Of a DNA stretch of 64,000 bases, positions 42,466-53,159 are shown in pieces. The notes under the pieces were generated by a model. It was not told the origin of the DNA. It made no database searches and worked only from the letters and a program-made list of their open reading frames with translations. Position 1 is the first letter of the stretch, and every line of letters starts with the position of its first letter. Location: assembly GCA_021401465.1 (NCBI GenBank), contig JADDMT010000014.1:186001-250000 (forward strand), in the 5' to 3' direction. A program made the translations under genes and the position numbers. Source of the stretch: Teratosphaeria epicoccoides. Its lineage: Eukaryota > Ascomycota > Dothideomycetes > Mycosphaerellales > Teratosphaeriaceae.

Positions 42466-45400
42466 ATGGCGTCCAACAACAGCATCCCTGCGACTCCCTC
42501 CTCCCACAATGTGGCCTCACTGCTGCCCAAGCTGCACGATCCAGATCCAGACATCCGCTACATGACTCTCAAGGACCTGACGACCATCTTCCGCCGAGGC
42601 CACAACAGTTTCATTGTGCACGACTACACCACCTGCGCGAAGACTGTTGATGGTCTGCTACGTACGCTGAATGATACGAATGGCGATGTGCAGAACGAAT
42701 CGATCGTCGTGTTGGGCGAATTCGTCAAGAAGGCGCCAGAGAGCATTCTGTGTCCGACGATTGAGAAGGTGAGCTCGGTGGCGTTGGGCAATAGTGTGGA
42801 CACTACCATTGCGGCGCTGGCTGTGAGAGCGATTGTCGTGAGCTTGGCAGCACCATCGACGAGCAATGCGAGTGGCCAGAAGATCAGGGAGAGCTACAAT
42901 GCCATTTCCAAGGCGCTCGTTCCGAGGTTGATTGGGAAGGTTGTGATACCTGTGGGTAAGGGCCTGCCACCGCCACCGAAGGGCATGCTGCAAGAGGATC
43001 TGGAGACGGGGAATGACAGCAATAGCTTGGATCTGCTGGTGGAGGTTGCGAGGTGCTTTGGCAGTATGCTGCAAGAGGCGGAGGTTGCGGCGTTGGAGCA
43101 AGTCACGATGGAGATACTGGAGAGCGAGAAGTGCGGTGCGGTGATGAAGAAGAAGGCAGTCTCGGCATTGTCGGCTCTGGCACCATATTTCAGCGATGCG
43201 CTGTTGGCCAGCTACGTTTCGAGCACGATCGAGAAGCTACGGCAGCCGCATCTCACGAGTCAGCAGAGGAAGTTATATCTGACGGTCTATGGCAGCTTGG
43301 CGAGAAGTATACCGCAAAAATTTGGGCCGTACCTGAAGACATTGGCACCTTTCGTACTCTCACCATTGAGCCAGGAAGAGCTAGAGACGCAGCAGGAGGC
43401 AGAGGCTGAGGCAGACGGTGAGCGTGACGTTGCCATGGAGGACGTTCGAGAGGCTGCACTTATCGCCATCGAGGGCTTCTTGCAGGCATGTGCTGCGGAT
43501 ATGAAGGCATACACGAAGGAGGTCATTGATTGCAGTACGCGATTCCTCAAGTATGAGCCAAATGTCGCAGACGATGACGATGAGGATATGGACGAAGGGC
43601 AGGAAGAGGATGAATTCGAGGGCGATGAGGACTTCGAGGAGGAGACCGGCTTCGAAGATGAAGACGACATCAGCTGGAAAGTCAGGCGATGCTCTGCCAA
43701 GACTCTGCACGCTCTCATCGGCACACTAAATCCCGAAGACCCAGCGCTATACGGTCAGATCGCGCCCGCCCTAATAATGCGATTCAAGGAGCGGGAAGAG
43801 AGTGTGCGGATCGAAGTCATAAACACTCTTGCATTCCTCATTAACAAGACCGGTAGCTCGTCTGCCATTCACAAGTCAACCGCCAGTGAGCACGTGATAC
43901 CCCCGAGCCGGAAGAGGAGACGTGGATTTAGTGAATCCTTGGGCTCTGATCTTCAGCACGCGCAGCAGGCTACACTCAACGGTTATGCTTCTCCCGCGAC
44001 CCCGCCACCAACTGATCGAGCAACACAGAGTCTAGCTAGGATCAATCCCGAGATCGTGAAGGGTGCGGCGAAGTTGCTCAAGTCCAGCACAGTGCCGACG
44101 AAGCAGGCGGTCATCTCGCTCCTCAAAGATATGGTTGCTGCGCAAAAGGGCGGCCTCTCAGAACATGCTGATCAGGTCATCGACCCTGCTATTGAGACTG
44201 TTAATGCGTCTGCTGGTGGAACCTCCAATGTCGCAGGTAACGCGCTTCGTATCGAGGTCTTGCAGCTCTTCAAGGTCATCGCAGACAACCATCCAACCAT
44301 TGTACTCGAGCCTCATTTGGCCAAGATCATCCCTGCGCTTGTCAGTGCGGCTAGGGACCGCTATGCCAAGGTCTCGGTGGACGCTCTTGCCAGCATTGAG
44401 TCGTTTGTCAAGGCTCTGACGCCACCGCGCTCGGGCCCAAGCAAGTGTCAGCATGGAAGATATCTTGCTCAGCTGCTGCAAGTCGTGTCCGAGAGGATTA
44501 CAGCGACTGACACAGACACTGAGGTACGGCAGAAAGCTGTGCAGATCCTTGGGCTGCTGATCGGTAGGACTAGCGGGTCCGAAAATCTGCTGAGCGAAAA
44601 CGACAGATTTGCTGCGCAGCAGCTTGTGATCGATCGCTTGAAGAATGAGCTGACGAGACTGCATGCTGTCCGTGCCGTCGACACGATCGCGGTCCTTGCG
44701 CAGAGCAAGAAGGACTTCAAGCCGGGCTTCATCTCAGCGATCAGTGTGGAGTTGGGACAGCAGTTGAGGAAGGCGAGCAGGAGTTTGAGGGGCGCAAGTC
44801 TGAGTGCGCTGCGGATGATTGCTGTCAATCACGCAAGCCGGGACTCTGTGGACGAGGCAACGGTGTCACAGCTTGTGGAGGTTTTGGTGCCACTGTTGAA
44901 GCCGGAGGATCTTCACATGATGTCTCCGGCATTGATCGTGCTGGCTGCATTCGCGAATGAAAAACCTGGTCTTGTGGCCACCCAGCCGGTGGTGGACGGT
45001 ATCTGTTCCATCATACGCGCGCCAATTACCGGCGCTGCTCTCGACGCGCTGATTACATGCGTTGAGGCGATCGGCCGTGCGGGTGCTGGCACTATTCTCA
45101 TGAAGGCATTGTTAAACGTCGGCACAGATGGCGACACCGACGTTTCGGGGCAGGTGATAGGAACACTGCTCGTTTCTGGTGCGCCAAACGTCGGCGTCAA
45201 GCTTGACGATTTCGTACGCGAGCTCCAGACGCAACAAGTCGAGAAGCGCAAGTGTCTTGCTCTGTCTGTTCTCGGCGAGGCTTGCTTGCGCCTAGGGACC
45301 AACAGCCCGCTCAAGCCAGAGACCTTCACGCCATACTTTGCCGACAAGTCAGACAAGGTCCAGCTTGCTGCTGCCGTTGCTCTTGGCCGCGCTGGTGCGG

Positions 45401-46422
45401 GCGACGTCAAGTATTACTTACCCAAGATTATGGCGGCCCTCTCACAAGACAAGCAATACCTTTTGCTTCATTCTATCAAGGAGCTGCTCCAGCACAGCAA
45501 TGCCGAAGACGAGATCAAGCCGTACACCCAGCAGCTGTGGCAGAACATCATCGCTTCTGGGCAGACAGAAGACAACAAAGTTGTTGGCGCAGAGTGCATT
45601 GGCAGGCTTGCCATCATTGACCCAGCAGCCTACTTGCCTCAGCTGCAGACTTTCTTGCAGAACCCTAACGCCAACATTCGTGGCATGGTCATTGCCGCCC
45701 TGCGGTACGTCTTCGCCGACACGGACGACAGCTACAACGGCAGCCTCGAGAAGTCCATCGTTCCCATGCTCGCGATCATGCTGAGCGACAGCGATCTGGA
45801 CAATCAACGCCTTTCACTGTCCACTTTCAACTCAGCCTTACACAACAAGCCTGGCCTCGTTTTACCGCACTTGGCGGATCTGCTTCCATACACAATGGCC
45901 GCTACCGTTGTGCGCCCCGAGCTCATTCGTGAAGTGCAGATGGGTCCATTCAAGCACAAAGTCGATGACGGGCTCGATATGCGCAAAGCTGCGTACGAAA
46001 CCCTCTACGCCCTTCTGGACTCCCCAGCCGCGCGTCAGCGCATCGATCTGCCGACCTTCTTCGACCGCATCATCGCAGGCCTGACCGACGAGCACGAGAT
46101 CAAGATCTTGTGCTGTCTGGTCCTCTCCAAACTCCTCACCATCGCTCCCACCGAGTCCCTCAGAAGGCTGGACAGTATCGCGGGCGCATTTAGGGCAACA
46201 TTGTCTTTCAAACCGAAGGAGAACGCGGTCAAGCAGGAGCTGGAGAAGGTCAATGAGCAGAACAAGGCTGTGGCGAAGGCTACGGTGGTCGTGTCGAGGG
46301 TTCTGGGTGGGGAGGCGGAAGGTGTGAGGGGATGGAGGGATTATTGGGAGTGGGTGAGGAAGGAGTTTGGAGGATTGATTAAAGGGGCCGAGGATGAGGC
46401 TAGGGAGGGAAGGGGTGTTTGA
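42466..46422 (+). CDS. CAND1: CAND1/TIP120 cullin-associated NEDD8-dissociated protein, full length
   Basis: Exchange factor for SCF-type cullin-RING ubiquitin ligases: it binds unneddylated cullin-Rbx1 and swaps substrate receptors. The 1,318-aa intronless product is a HEAT-repeat solenoid from end to end. It starts VASLLPKLHDPDPDIRYMTL with the typical sequence for repeat one, and ends with the TIP120 C-terminal domain (VRPELIREVQMGPFKHKVDD near residue 1145, then GLDMRKAAYETLYALLD). An acidic insertion (about residues 368-405, almost all Asp/Glu) interrupts the N-terminal half, as in other CAND1 proteins. In Aspergillus nidulans the same protein is encoded as two separate genes, so the undivided form here is noteworthy. 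The start ATG at 42466 lies just before the conserved first repeat. Confidence 0.95.
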   Translation: MASNNSIPATPSSHNVASLLPKLHDPDPDIRYMTLKDLTTIFRRGHNSFIVHDYTTCAKTVDGLLRTLNDTNGDVQNESIVVLGEFVKKAPESILCPTIEKVSSVALGNSVDTTIAALAVRAIVVSLAAPSTSNASGQKIRESYNAISKALVPRLIGKVVIPVGKGLPPPPKGMLQEDLETGNDSNSLDLLVEVARCFGSMLQEAEVAALEQVTMEILESEKCGAVMKKKAVSALSALAPYFSDALLASYVSSTIEKLRQPHLTSQQRKLYLTVYGSLARSIPQKFGPYLKTLAPFVLSPLSQEELETQQEAEAEADGERDVAMEDVREAALIAIEGFLQACAADMKAYTKEVIDCSTRFLKYEPNVADDDDEDMDEGQEEDEFEGDEDFEEETGFEDEDDISWKVRRCSAKTLHALIGTLNPEDPALYGQIAPALIMRFKEREESVRIEVINTLAFLINKTGSSSAIHKSTASEHVIPPSRKRRRGFSESLGSDLQHAQQATLNGYASPATPPPTDRATQSLARINPEIVKGAAKLLKSSTVPTKQAVISLLKDMVAAQKGGLSEHADQVIDPAIETVNASAGGTSNVAGNALRIEVLQLFKVIADNHPTIVLEPHLAKIIPALVSAARDRYAKVSVDALASIESFVKALTPPRSGPSKCQHGRYLAQLLQVVSERITATDTDTEVRQKAVQILGLLIGRTSGSENLLSENDRFAAQQLVIDRLKNELTRLHAVRAVDTIAVLAQSKKDFKPGFISAISVELGQQLRKASRSLRGASLSALRMIAVNHASRDSVDEATVSQLVEVLVPLLKPEDLHMMSPALIVLAAFANEKPGLVATQPVVDGICSIIRAPITGAALDALITCVEAIGRAGAGTILMKALLNVGTDGDTDVSGQVIGTLLVSGAPNVGVKLDDFVRELQTQQVEKRKCLALSVLGEACLRLGTNSPLKPETFTPYFADKSDKVQLAAAVALGRAGAGDVKYYLPKIMAALSQDKQYLLLHSIKELLQHSNAEDEIKPYTQQLWQNIIASGQTEDNKVVGAECIGRLAIIDPAAYLPQLQTFLQNPNANIRGMVIAALRYVFADTDDSYNGSLEKSIVPMLAIMLSDSDLDNQRLSLSTFNSALHNKPGLVLPHLADLLPYTMAATVVRPELIREVQMGPFKHKVDDGLDMRKAAYETLYALLDSPAARQRIDLPTFFDRIIAGLTDEHEIKILCCLVLSKLLTIAPTESLRRLDSIAGAFRATLSFKPKENAVKQELEKVNEQNKAVAKATVVVSRVLGGEAEGVRGWRDYWEWVRKEFGGLIKGAEDEAREGRGV

Positions 46423-47182
46423 GCAGCGGCAGGTGCGAAGGAAAGTGACTTTGCGAGCTGTATCGTCCAGCATGGCGCTCCACGCTTGATTCTCAGTAGC
46501 ATGTGTGTTTGCTGCTGGAGCGGCGTGTTGAGCATGGCTTAGATGATCTACGAAGGCGGCATGACGGTCATTGTTCTGCTTCACCGGCTCGAAGAGACGG
46601 AGGGGGACCACAAGTTGGAAAGCAGCTTAGAACGTGCGCTGGTCGATCAGATATCGACAGCGATATGGTAATACACCATACTTTTTTCACGTCTCACCGT
46701 CGTTCAATGCCGCCGTCGCCCTTACTGGGGCCGTGTCGACTCGCAGGCATGCTCGATGATCGATGTTCGGATCGCTGGCGCTTGCTGGGTTTGCGGCCGT
46801 AATAGTAAAGACCACACTGAGGATGGGTTCTTACAAGTACCCAGTGTCTCAAGACCCAGACTTGTCTGGAGGATGGCGAGACGGTGATAGGTCTATTGTT
46901 CCCTGATTGCAGGCGGCCGTTTCCCAAGGAATCGAAATGCGAGTATAGACCCTTGATCGAAGCTGTTCACTCCGCGCGTCGTAATGGCTGCATGGCATTC
47001 GTCTCTTGTATGACTGGTGTCCATGGAGCGTGCTGGAACGCTTCGGCGTGCAATAGACTGGATCTCGGAACTTGAATTTTCAGCTCGGCATGCCAACAAT
47101 ATGGCTTCCAGTCCTGGAGATCAGCATAGCACAATCTTGATACACACCATCTCTACCGACAACACCCTGTACTCCCCACCAA
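46423..47182. other. Convergent intergenic region, nothing recognised
   Basis: About 760 bp of 3' flanks between CAND1 and the minus-strand alcohol dehydrogenase gene. Short frames only. Confidence 0.55.
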
Positions 47183-48393
47183 CTACAGCTGCGACCAAAG
47201 CAAGATCGGCTTAATACTCTCCCCATCGTGCATCTCTTTCAACGCCTGCTCAAAGTCGTCCGCCGGCATAAACTTCGCCAGCTTATCAACCGGAAACCTA
47301 CCCTCTCGATACCACTGAATCATCTTCGGCACGTAGTCCGGCGGATACGAGTGCCCCTCCACCACCCCGTAGATCTGCTTCCCACTGATCATGAACTCAT
47401 ACAAGTTGAAATCGATCTTAAAATCAAACGGCGGCGTCCCGACTTGTGCATATCGCCCCCTCCCGCGCGTAGCTTCCAAGCCAGCCTTGCTGAGAGCCGG
47501 GACGCCGGTCGTCTCGATCGTGACGGTGGGTCCTTCGCCGTTGTCTGCTGCTTCGCGGATGGCTTCGACGAGGGACTTGTCGCCGAGCTTGGATCCGTCG
47601 ATGACGGCGGTGCAGCCGAGCTCTTTGGCGAGCTGCAGCCGGCGCTCGACGCGGTCGACGCCGATGATCGCGCGGGCGCCGGCGACTTTGGCGCCCATGA
47701 CTGCACTCAGGCCGACGCCACCGAGACCCGTCACGAGCACCACATCGTCTGGTGTTGTTTTCAGGACGTTGATCGCAGTCCCTGAGCCGGTTTGGATGCC
47801 GCAGCCGAGTGGAGAGAAGAGGGCCAATTCCTTCCTGTCGTGGACGAGATCCTTGACGTTGACGACGCTCTGCGCTTTCACGACCGAGAGGGCGGCGAAG
47901 GAGGACTGGCCGAAGAAGCTGCCGCCGATTTCCGGCTCGCCGGATTTGGAGGCGAGGCCGAAGATTCTGTAGGGCCCGCCGAAGTTCTCGGCGTTGAATT
48001 CGATGCAGTGGGATTTGTGGCCGGCGTTGCAGACGGAGCATTTGTCGCAGTAGGTGAAGGACAAGAGGACGGGGTCACCGGGCTTGGCCGTTGTGACGCC
48101 AGGTCCTACTTCCCTGACGTAGCCACTGCCTGGAATGTCTTTCAGCGATAGCAGGTCTGTTGTTCCGAACGGTTGGATTTACCTTCGTGCCCGAGCACTC
48201 TTGGGTAGAATGCAATCTCGACCGCTCCTCCGGGAATATCTCCCACGAGAGCGTCGGTATGGCACACACCGCTTGCCAGCATTTCAACCAGGAGCTCTCC
48301 TTCGCCTGGACTTCGGACAGACACCTCCTCCATCTTCCAGCCGCCGTTGACATGGCGGTCATGGCAAACGATGGCCTTGGCGCTGGCGGACAT
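47183..48393 (-). CDS. Zinc-dependent (aryl-)alcohol dehydrogenase, MDR family
   Basis: Predicted cytosolic NAD-dependent dehydrogenase, probably acting on benzyl-type or other alcohols. Two minus-strand exons, 48393-48183 and 48129-47183, with a 53-bp intron splitting the Gly codon of GHEGSG, give 385 aa. The start is MSASAKAIVCHDRHVNGGW. The GroES-like catalytic domain has the zinc ligand Cys in SGVCHTDALVGD and the His of GHEGSGYV. All four structural-zinc cysteines are present in YCDKCSVCNAGHKSHC. The Rossmann motif is GLGGVGLSAVMGAKVAG. The NAD-favouring acidic residue follows in IIGVDRVERR. The gene lies downstream of the MFS transporter on the same strand, separated by 706 bp. Confidence 0.92.
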
Positions 48394-49099
48394 GGTGGGT
48401 GAGGCGGCTGCTCGTCCGTGCTTATCTTGGTGCTCCGTAAGTTGGCGGAGCAAAGGAGGAATGCTGTTAGCAACTGTGTATTTTCACTCACGATCAGAGC
48501 AGCTGAAGTGGATAGAGTTTACATAGTTGCGTGTGGGCGCGGGACCTGGCTAGTCGGGTTACGGCCATGGAGGCATTTCAATTTCACGTACAAATCGGAT
48601 AGAGACAGAGCCTGAGGCTGGACCATCTCAGACAGCGAGAAAAAGGCGGGGTCCCCAGAATGCGGAGAATCACCGACGTGATTACCTAATCTTCTGATTC
48701 GGTCTACATGACTTGAGCTATGATGCACGTACTCAGTCAGGAAGAGTGAAGAAGTGTTTACGGGCGTCGCGCGTGTCGGACAGTTCAGATTGCTTGACGT
48801 ATTGAGACAACGTTCCAACAGAATTGCTGAAAGTCCTTCGAAGGCCCTCGAATGGATTCAGTAAATTGTGGGAGGTATAGGGACGATGAGGAGATGCAGA
48901 AGTCCATGCCCAAATGACCTGATACGGCAGAATCTTGAATCGTCAGCAAGATCGCTCGACCGGCCGTTGCAAAAGAGCCCATACGCCGAACGCACGCGCT
49001 TGAACGCTTCCTCCCTCAACGCCTCGAGTTCTGTACACCCGTGCCCCCACACCATCCACCCGCCAAAATCCCCCTCCTCTGCCGCACGACCGCCACCCT
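48394..49099. other. Intergenic, promoter of the alcohol dehydrogenase gene
   Basis: About 700 bp between two minus-strand genes. No gene, repeat or distinct motif seen. Confidence 0.5.
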
Positions 49100-51114
49100 C
49101 TACACATCCTCCTTCTCCGCCCTCCCAGTCTCCCGCGCCAGCACCTCCGTGCTCCTCAACCTATGCGCCGACTCCAACTCCACATCCAAAGTATGCTCCT
49201 CAATCCAGAAACTCAACGCAAACCCGACCCCACTGATCCCCGCCATCACCGCCCACAAATACCGAAACGCCCACGCATACGCCTCCACAATCTCCTGCCT
49301 CTCCGAGGAGCCCGGCATCGTCCTCAACACCGCCGCAAACGCCTCACTCTCCGCCGCAATGACGGCCGGCAGTCCCAAGACCTCCAACCGCGTCCGCAAC
49401 AAGTTCTGGAACACCGTGCCCCCAATCGCAATCCCCAAGCAGAATCCGAAACTCCTCGCGAAACTGAACATGGCGCTCGCGTACCCGACGTCCCGGCCCA
49501 GTTTGCATCCCGCCTGCGTCGCGACCTGGTGCGCCATGAACAGCAATCCCTGCCCGGACCCGGCGACGAGGGAGAGGAAGACGATGCCTGGGATGTAGGC
49601 GGTGGGGGAGAGGAGCATGAAGGCGCCGAGGCCGAAGGTGTTGGTCAGCCAGCCGGTGAGGAGGGCCCATTTGTAGGAGGCGAAGGTGGTGATGAGGTGG
49701 CCGGTGAGGCCGGAGACGGGGACGACGGCGAAGGAGTAGGCGAGGAAGAGGGAGCCCGCGCTGAGGGGGGAGAGGAGGAGGACGGTGAGGTAGTAGAGGG
49801 GGAGGAAGTAGCTTGCTGTGAAGAGCTAGCAAGCACCGATTGTCAGTACTTTTTCTCTCTCCCTGCTTCCCATTCGCGAGGAAGGCGGGAGGTTGGGCAG
49901 GGGGGGGGGAGTTTGGACGAAGGACTCACCGTCAAACTCTGCAGCACCGTGCAGACATACACCACGACCTGACTCCTCGTCCCGAACAAACTGAGCCGCA
50001 GGAACGGATTCCTCGCCCCCCACCTCTCCCACGCCAACGCGGCCCCGACAACCACCACCCCCATCACGATCGGAACCAGCGTAGCGGCGCTGCCCCACGC
50101 GAATTCGTTCCCGCCCCAGGAGATGCCAATCAAAAACACCGTTGCCCCGGCGATGAAGCCTCCACTCCCCACCCAGTCCACCTGCCCCAGCTTCTCCACC
50201 ACCGTCGTCTCCGCCTTCACATACCGAAGCAAGACCGGGATCGCGGCCAGGCCGACGGCGCAGAAGGGGAAGTTGATGTAAAACAGCCAGCGCCAGGTGG
50301 CATGGCGCAGCATGCCGGCGCCGACCAGGGGGCCGAAATTCACGGCGAGCGAGTTGACCGCCTGCACGATGCCGACGTAGCGGCTCCGGTGGCGGAGCGG
50401 GATGATGTCGGAGAGGATGATCAGGTTGACGGCGAAGATGCCGCCGCCGCCGAGGCCTTGGACGGTGCGGCCGGCGAGGATCTGCGGGATGGTGGACGCG
50501 GTGCTGCAGGTGAGGGTGCCGAGGGTGAAGGTGCCGACGCTGGCGAGGAAGGTGGCGCGGCGGCCGAAGATGTCGGCCCAGGCGGCCATCAGCGGCTGCA
50601 CGACGGCCGAGGCGAGCAGGTAGGAGGCCACGATCCAGAAGGCTTTGACGGCGTTGGCGTCAAGGGCGCAGGCGAGGGTGGGGAGGGTGAGGGTCAGGAT
50701 GGTGGAGTCGAGGGCGACGATGAAGACGACGCAGATTTGGCCGAGGAGGATGAGCCAGAGTTGTCGCGAGGGTTTCCAGTCGGGCGAGTCGGGGTTGGTG
50801 GTGTGGTTGGCGTCGAGGAGGTAGGCGGAAGTGCGGGCGGAGTGGGAGGTGATTTCGGGGCCGTGTTGCGGGTATCGGTGGGGCTCTTGGTGGGGTTGGT
50901 GTTGCTGGATTCGGTCTCGTTGTTCGTGTTCTTCATCGCGGTGTGGTTCGTGTCGGGGATCCACACCGACGTCGATGGACGTCGGTGATCGGGGTCTCGA
51001 TGTCGGTGATGATGCGATGACATGGTCGTCTTCTCCTTGCTGGTGGTGTTGTTGTTGTTGGGTGTCTGGCGCCACGAGTGGAATGGGTCGCTCAGTAGTA
51101 GTGGTCTCCATCAT
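49100..51114 (-). CDS. MFS multidrug-type transporter (DHA2 family, 14-TMS type)
   Basis: Predicted proton antiporter exporting toxic compounds or metabolites across the plasma membrane. Two minus-strand exons, 51114-49930 and 49825-49100, with a 104-bp intron containing a 10-base C tract (coding strand), give 636 aa. A hydrophilic, Gln/His-rich cytosolic N-terminus of about 115 residues precedes the first membrane segment (LWLILLGQICVVFIVALDST, with the DHA2 motif LDSTILTLTLP). The MFS signature between segments two and three reads MAAWADIFGRRATFLAS, then AGRTVQGLGGGGI. Motif C of antiporters is represented by AVNSLAVNFGPLVGAGML. The second exon carries the last segments and a cytosolic tail. 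I start at 51114, the first of two adjacent ATGs, because residues upstream look non-coding. The substrate cannot be told. Confidence 0.9.
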
Positions 51115-51968
51115 CGTGGTCGCTCGGTGTGTGAGAAAGCGCTGGAGTCCAGCAGGGCAGGCAGTTGGAAAGACAAGGGAAGTGGTAGCGAACAGGTTCT
51201 CTCCAAGCATGACAACAAAGAAAGGAATGAAGTTATACTTAGCAACGGCTGCACTTTCCGACGTGCACGTGCAAATCTGGAGATGCCATTGTTCTCCGCG
51301 CATGGCTCCATTATCATTTCACATGATTATCATGCATGCATCCCCGATAGTCTGGTACGTCCGGGGCCGCCTGTACATGGCTAGTTTCTTTTCGCGAACC
51401 CGGACGAGGCTGCAGAGGGAATCCCCCAAGATTCCTTGAAAGTCGAGGAGAGGTGGAGCTGAGTGCCGTAGGGGTTCCGGTGGTCAGCCTCATCATCCGC
51501 ACTTTGCTCGCTTCGCAGCCAGCCACGTCGACGCCATGCTTTGGGAGCTTTGGCGCTAATGCAGCCTTACGAGACTCAATCGGGTCATCAGTCGGGGGCT
51601 TTTTCACGAGTGGCTCTTCCAGTGGTGTGCAGAAGTTTTGACTTGTTCAAAAATCGGCGACTCCAGTGACTCGCGCACAGACACGTTGATGCTGATGCTG
51701 ATGCTGATGCCGGTGCGATGCATGCAGCATACTTGTTGTCGTTCAAGGGGTTTCGCGTTCACGCCGTCGCCGTCCGGTCAGTCGTACGCAAATGCGAGGG
51801 AGATGACGGTCAAATCGACAGAGGTGCAAGAGTAAGCGGGTACGACTAATGACCTTGCGTCTTTCAACAGGAGGTACCTCCTCGCTATCGTGCAGGATGG
51901 AGAGGCGTCGCGCTGATCACCCCATCTCCCTGATCGACTCCCGCAGGATCATGCACGCCGTGTGATCC
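51115..51968. other. Intergenic, upstream of the MFS gene
   Basis: About 850 bp between two minus-strand genes. It holds the MFS promoter and a hexanucleotide microsatellite at 51688-51710. No other feature is supported. Confidence 0.5.
51688..51710 (+). repeat. (GATGCT)n microsatellite
   Basis: Nearly four tandem GATGCT units, lying outside any supported gene. Confidence 0.9.
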
Positions 51969-52745
51969 TCACCTCCGCTTCCTCTTCTTGTGCGTCGCGC
52001 CCCCGCCGTCGATCGTGTTCGCGGCATGGTCGAATCTGCGCTTGCCAGGTGCACTCGGCGCGGTCGTGCTTTCCCGCTTGGCTTTCTTCTCCGCCGGTGT
52101 CCCCGCCCTCGCACGCGTTGCCGCCCGACCGTGCGCGCTGGAGTCGGCACTGTCCCGCTTGCGCTTCTTCTCGCTCTCCCGCTGCTGCCTCGCCCGCTCG
52201 CTTTCGGCTTTCGCTGCGAGTCGTGCTTCCACCTCGGCCGTCAGGTCCTCGTACTCGACGCGGGCGGTCGGTGGTGGCGGCTGTGGATGGCCCTGGGTCT
52301 CGTGATGCACCCGTGAGCGTTTCGCGGTCGGCTCCTCGGCCGCCGCTCCTCGCTTGGCACCCGGCAATGGCCCGCTCAGCGCCGGCTGGGGCAGCTGACT
52401 CATCGACGACACGGCGAGCTCGTTGGCCGTGCGCGCGCTGTCCGCCATGCGCAGGAGGGCGCGATGGCCCGTCGCGGCTGCCCGGCCTTCACTCGGATCG
52501 GGCGCGGCGACGGCGGCCAGGTGCGCAAAGACGTCGCGGTATGTCTCGGTCGCGTCGCGCCATGCCTTCACCGCCGCCGCCACGCACGTGCCGTGCTCGT
52601 GGGTGTGTCTGACCGTGTCACGTGCCTTGGCCAGACGCTGCTTCTGCTCGCCCACGCGTGCGCTCGCGTGGTGCAGCACATGGAAGAGGCGCTGCGATGC
52701 CGCGTGGGCTGCCCGGGACTCACGTGCTAGACTTGTGCGGGTCAT
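51969..52745 (-). CDS. Basic nuclear-like hypothetical protein, 258 aa
   Basis: Single GC-rich exon with an ATG at 52745. The N-terminal half is helical (RLFHVLHHASARVGEQKQRL, then AAVKAWRDATETYRDVFAHL) and probably folded. The C-terminal half is charged and disordered, with a coiled-coil-like stretch (EVEARLAAKAESERARQQRE) and several clusters of basic residues (KKRKRDS, PAEKKAKRES, HKKRKRR at the end) that look like nuclear localisation signals. I recognise no family. Codon use is very GC-rich and opposing frames are open, so a spurious call is possible, but the ordered composition and its head-to-head position with the Ybp2-like gene favour a real gene. A nuclear or nucleolar role is inference. 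Confidence 0.6.
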   Translation of the reverse strand: MTRTSLARESRAAHAASQRLFHVLHHASARVGEQKQRLAKARDTVRHTHEHGTCVAAAVKAWRDATETYRDVFAHLAAVAAPDPSEGRAAATGHRALLRMADSARTANELAVSSMSQLPQPALSGPLPGAKRGAAAEEPTAKRSRVHHETQGHPQPPPPTARVEYEDLTAEVEARLAAKAESERARQQRESEKKRKRDSADSSAHGRAATRARAGTPAEKKAKRESTTAPSAPGKRRFDHAANTIDGGGATHKKRKRR

Positions 52746-53159
52746 TGTTCATGTTCGTGACCTGCTCGTTGCTGGACATGTCCGGCAGGAACCGAGGGGA
52801 CCCCTGCCAAGTCTGCTGATGCTGGCTGCACCAGAGTGGGGCCCGCATGTGAAAGCGGGAGGAGGCGCATCCCCGTCGAGCCCGTCTCGTCCCCCCCCCC
52901 CCTCCCCTCTCTCTCTCTCTCTGCGCACGTCATATACAACAGGCCCTCACGTTCCATCGACCATCTCTCCATCGACACCATCACGCCGCCGGATGGCCCG
53001 CCACATCCACGTGCGCTTCCGACCCGCAGACCCATTGGACGCATCGACCACGACCGGGAACTCAAACACGAACGGGTCTTCGTAATACGGCCAAAGCATA
53101 ATTGTCGTGACGCCAGACCCGGCCGGGCACGGAGTTGATCGGCACCGCAGCGGCAGACA
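52746..53159. promoter_or_regulatory. Bidirectional upstream region with a poly-C/CT tract
   Basis: About 410 bp between divergent starts. It contains a C12 run at 52891-52902 followed by (CT)8 to 52922. Such pyrimidine tracts are common upstream of fungal start sites; here it lies about 240 bp before the plus-strand ATG. Confidence 0.5.
52891..52922 (+). repeat. Homopolymer C12 plus (CT)8 tract
   Basis: Twelve consecutive C, then TCCCC, then eight CT units. Confidence 0.95.
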
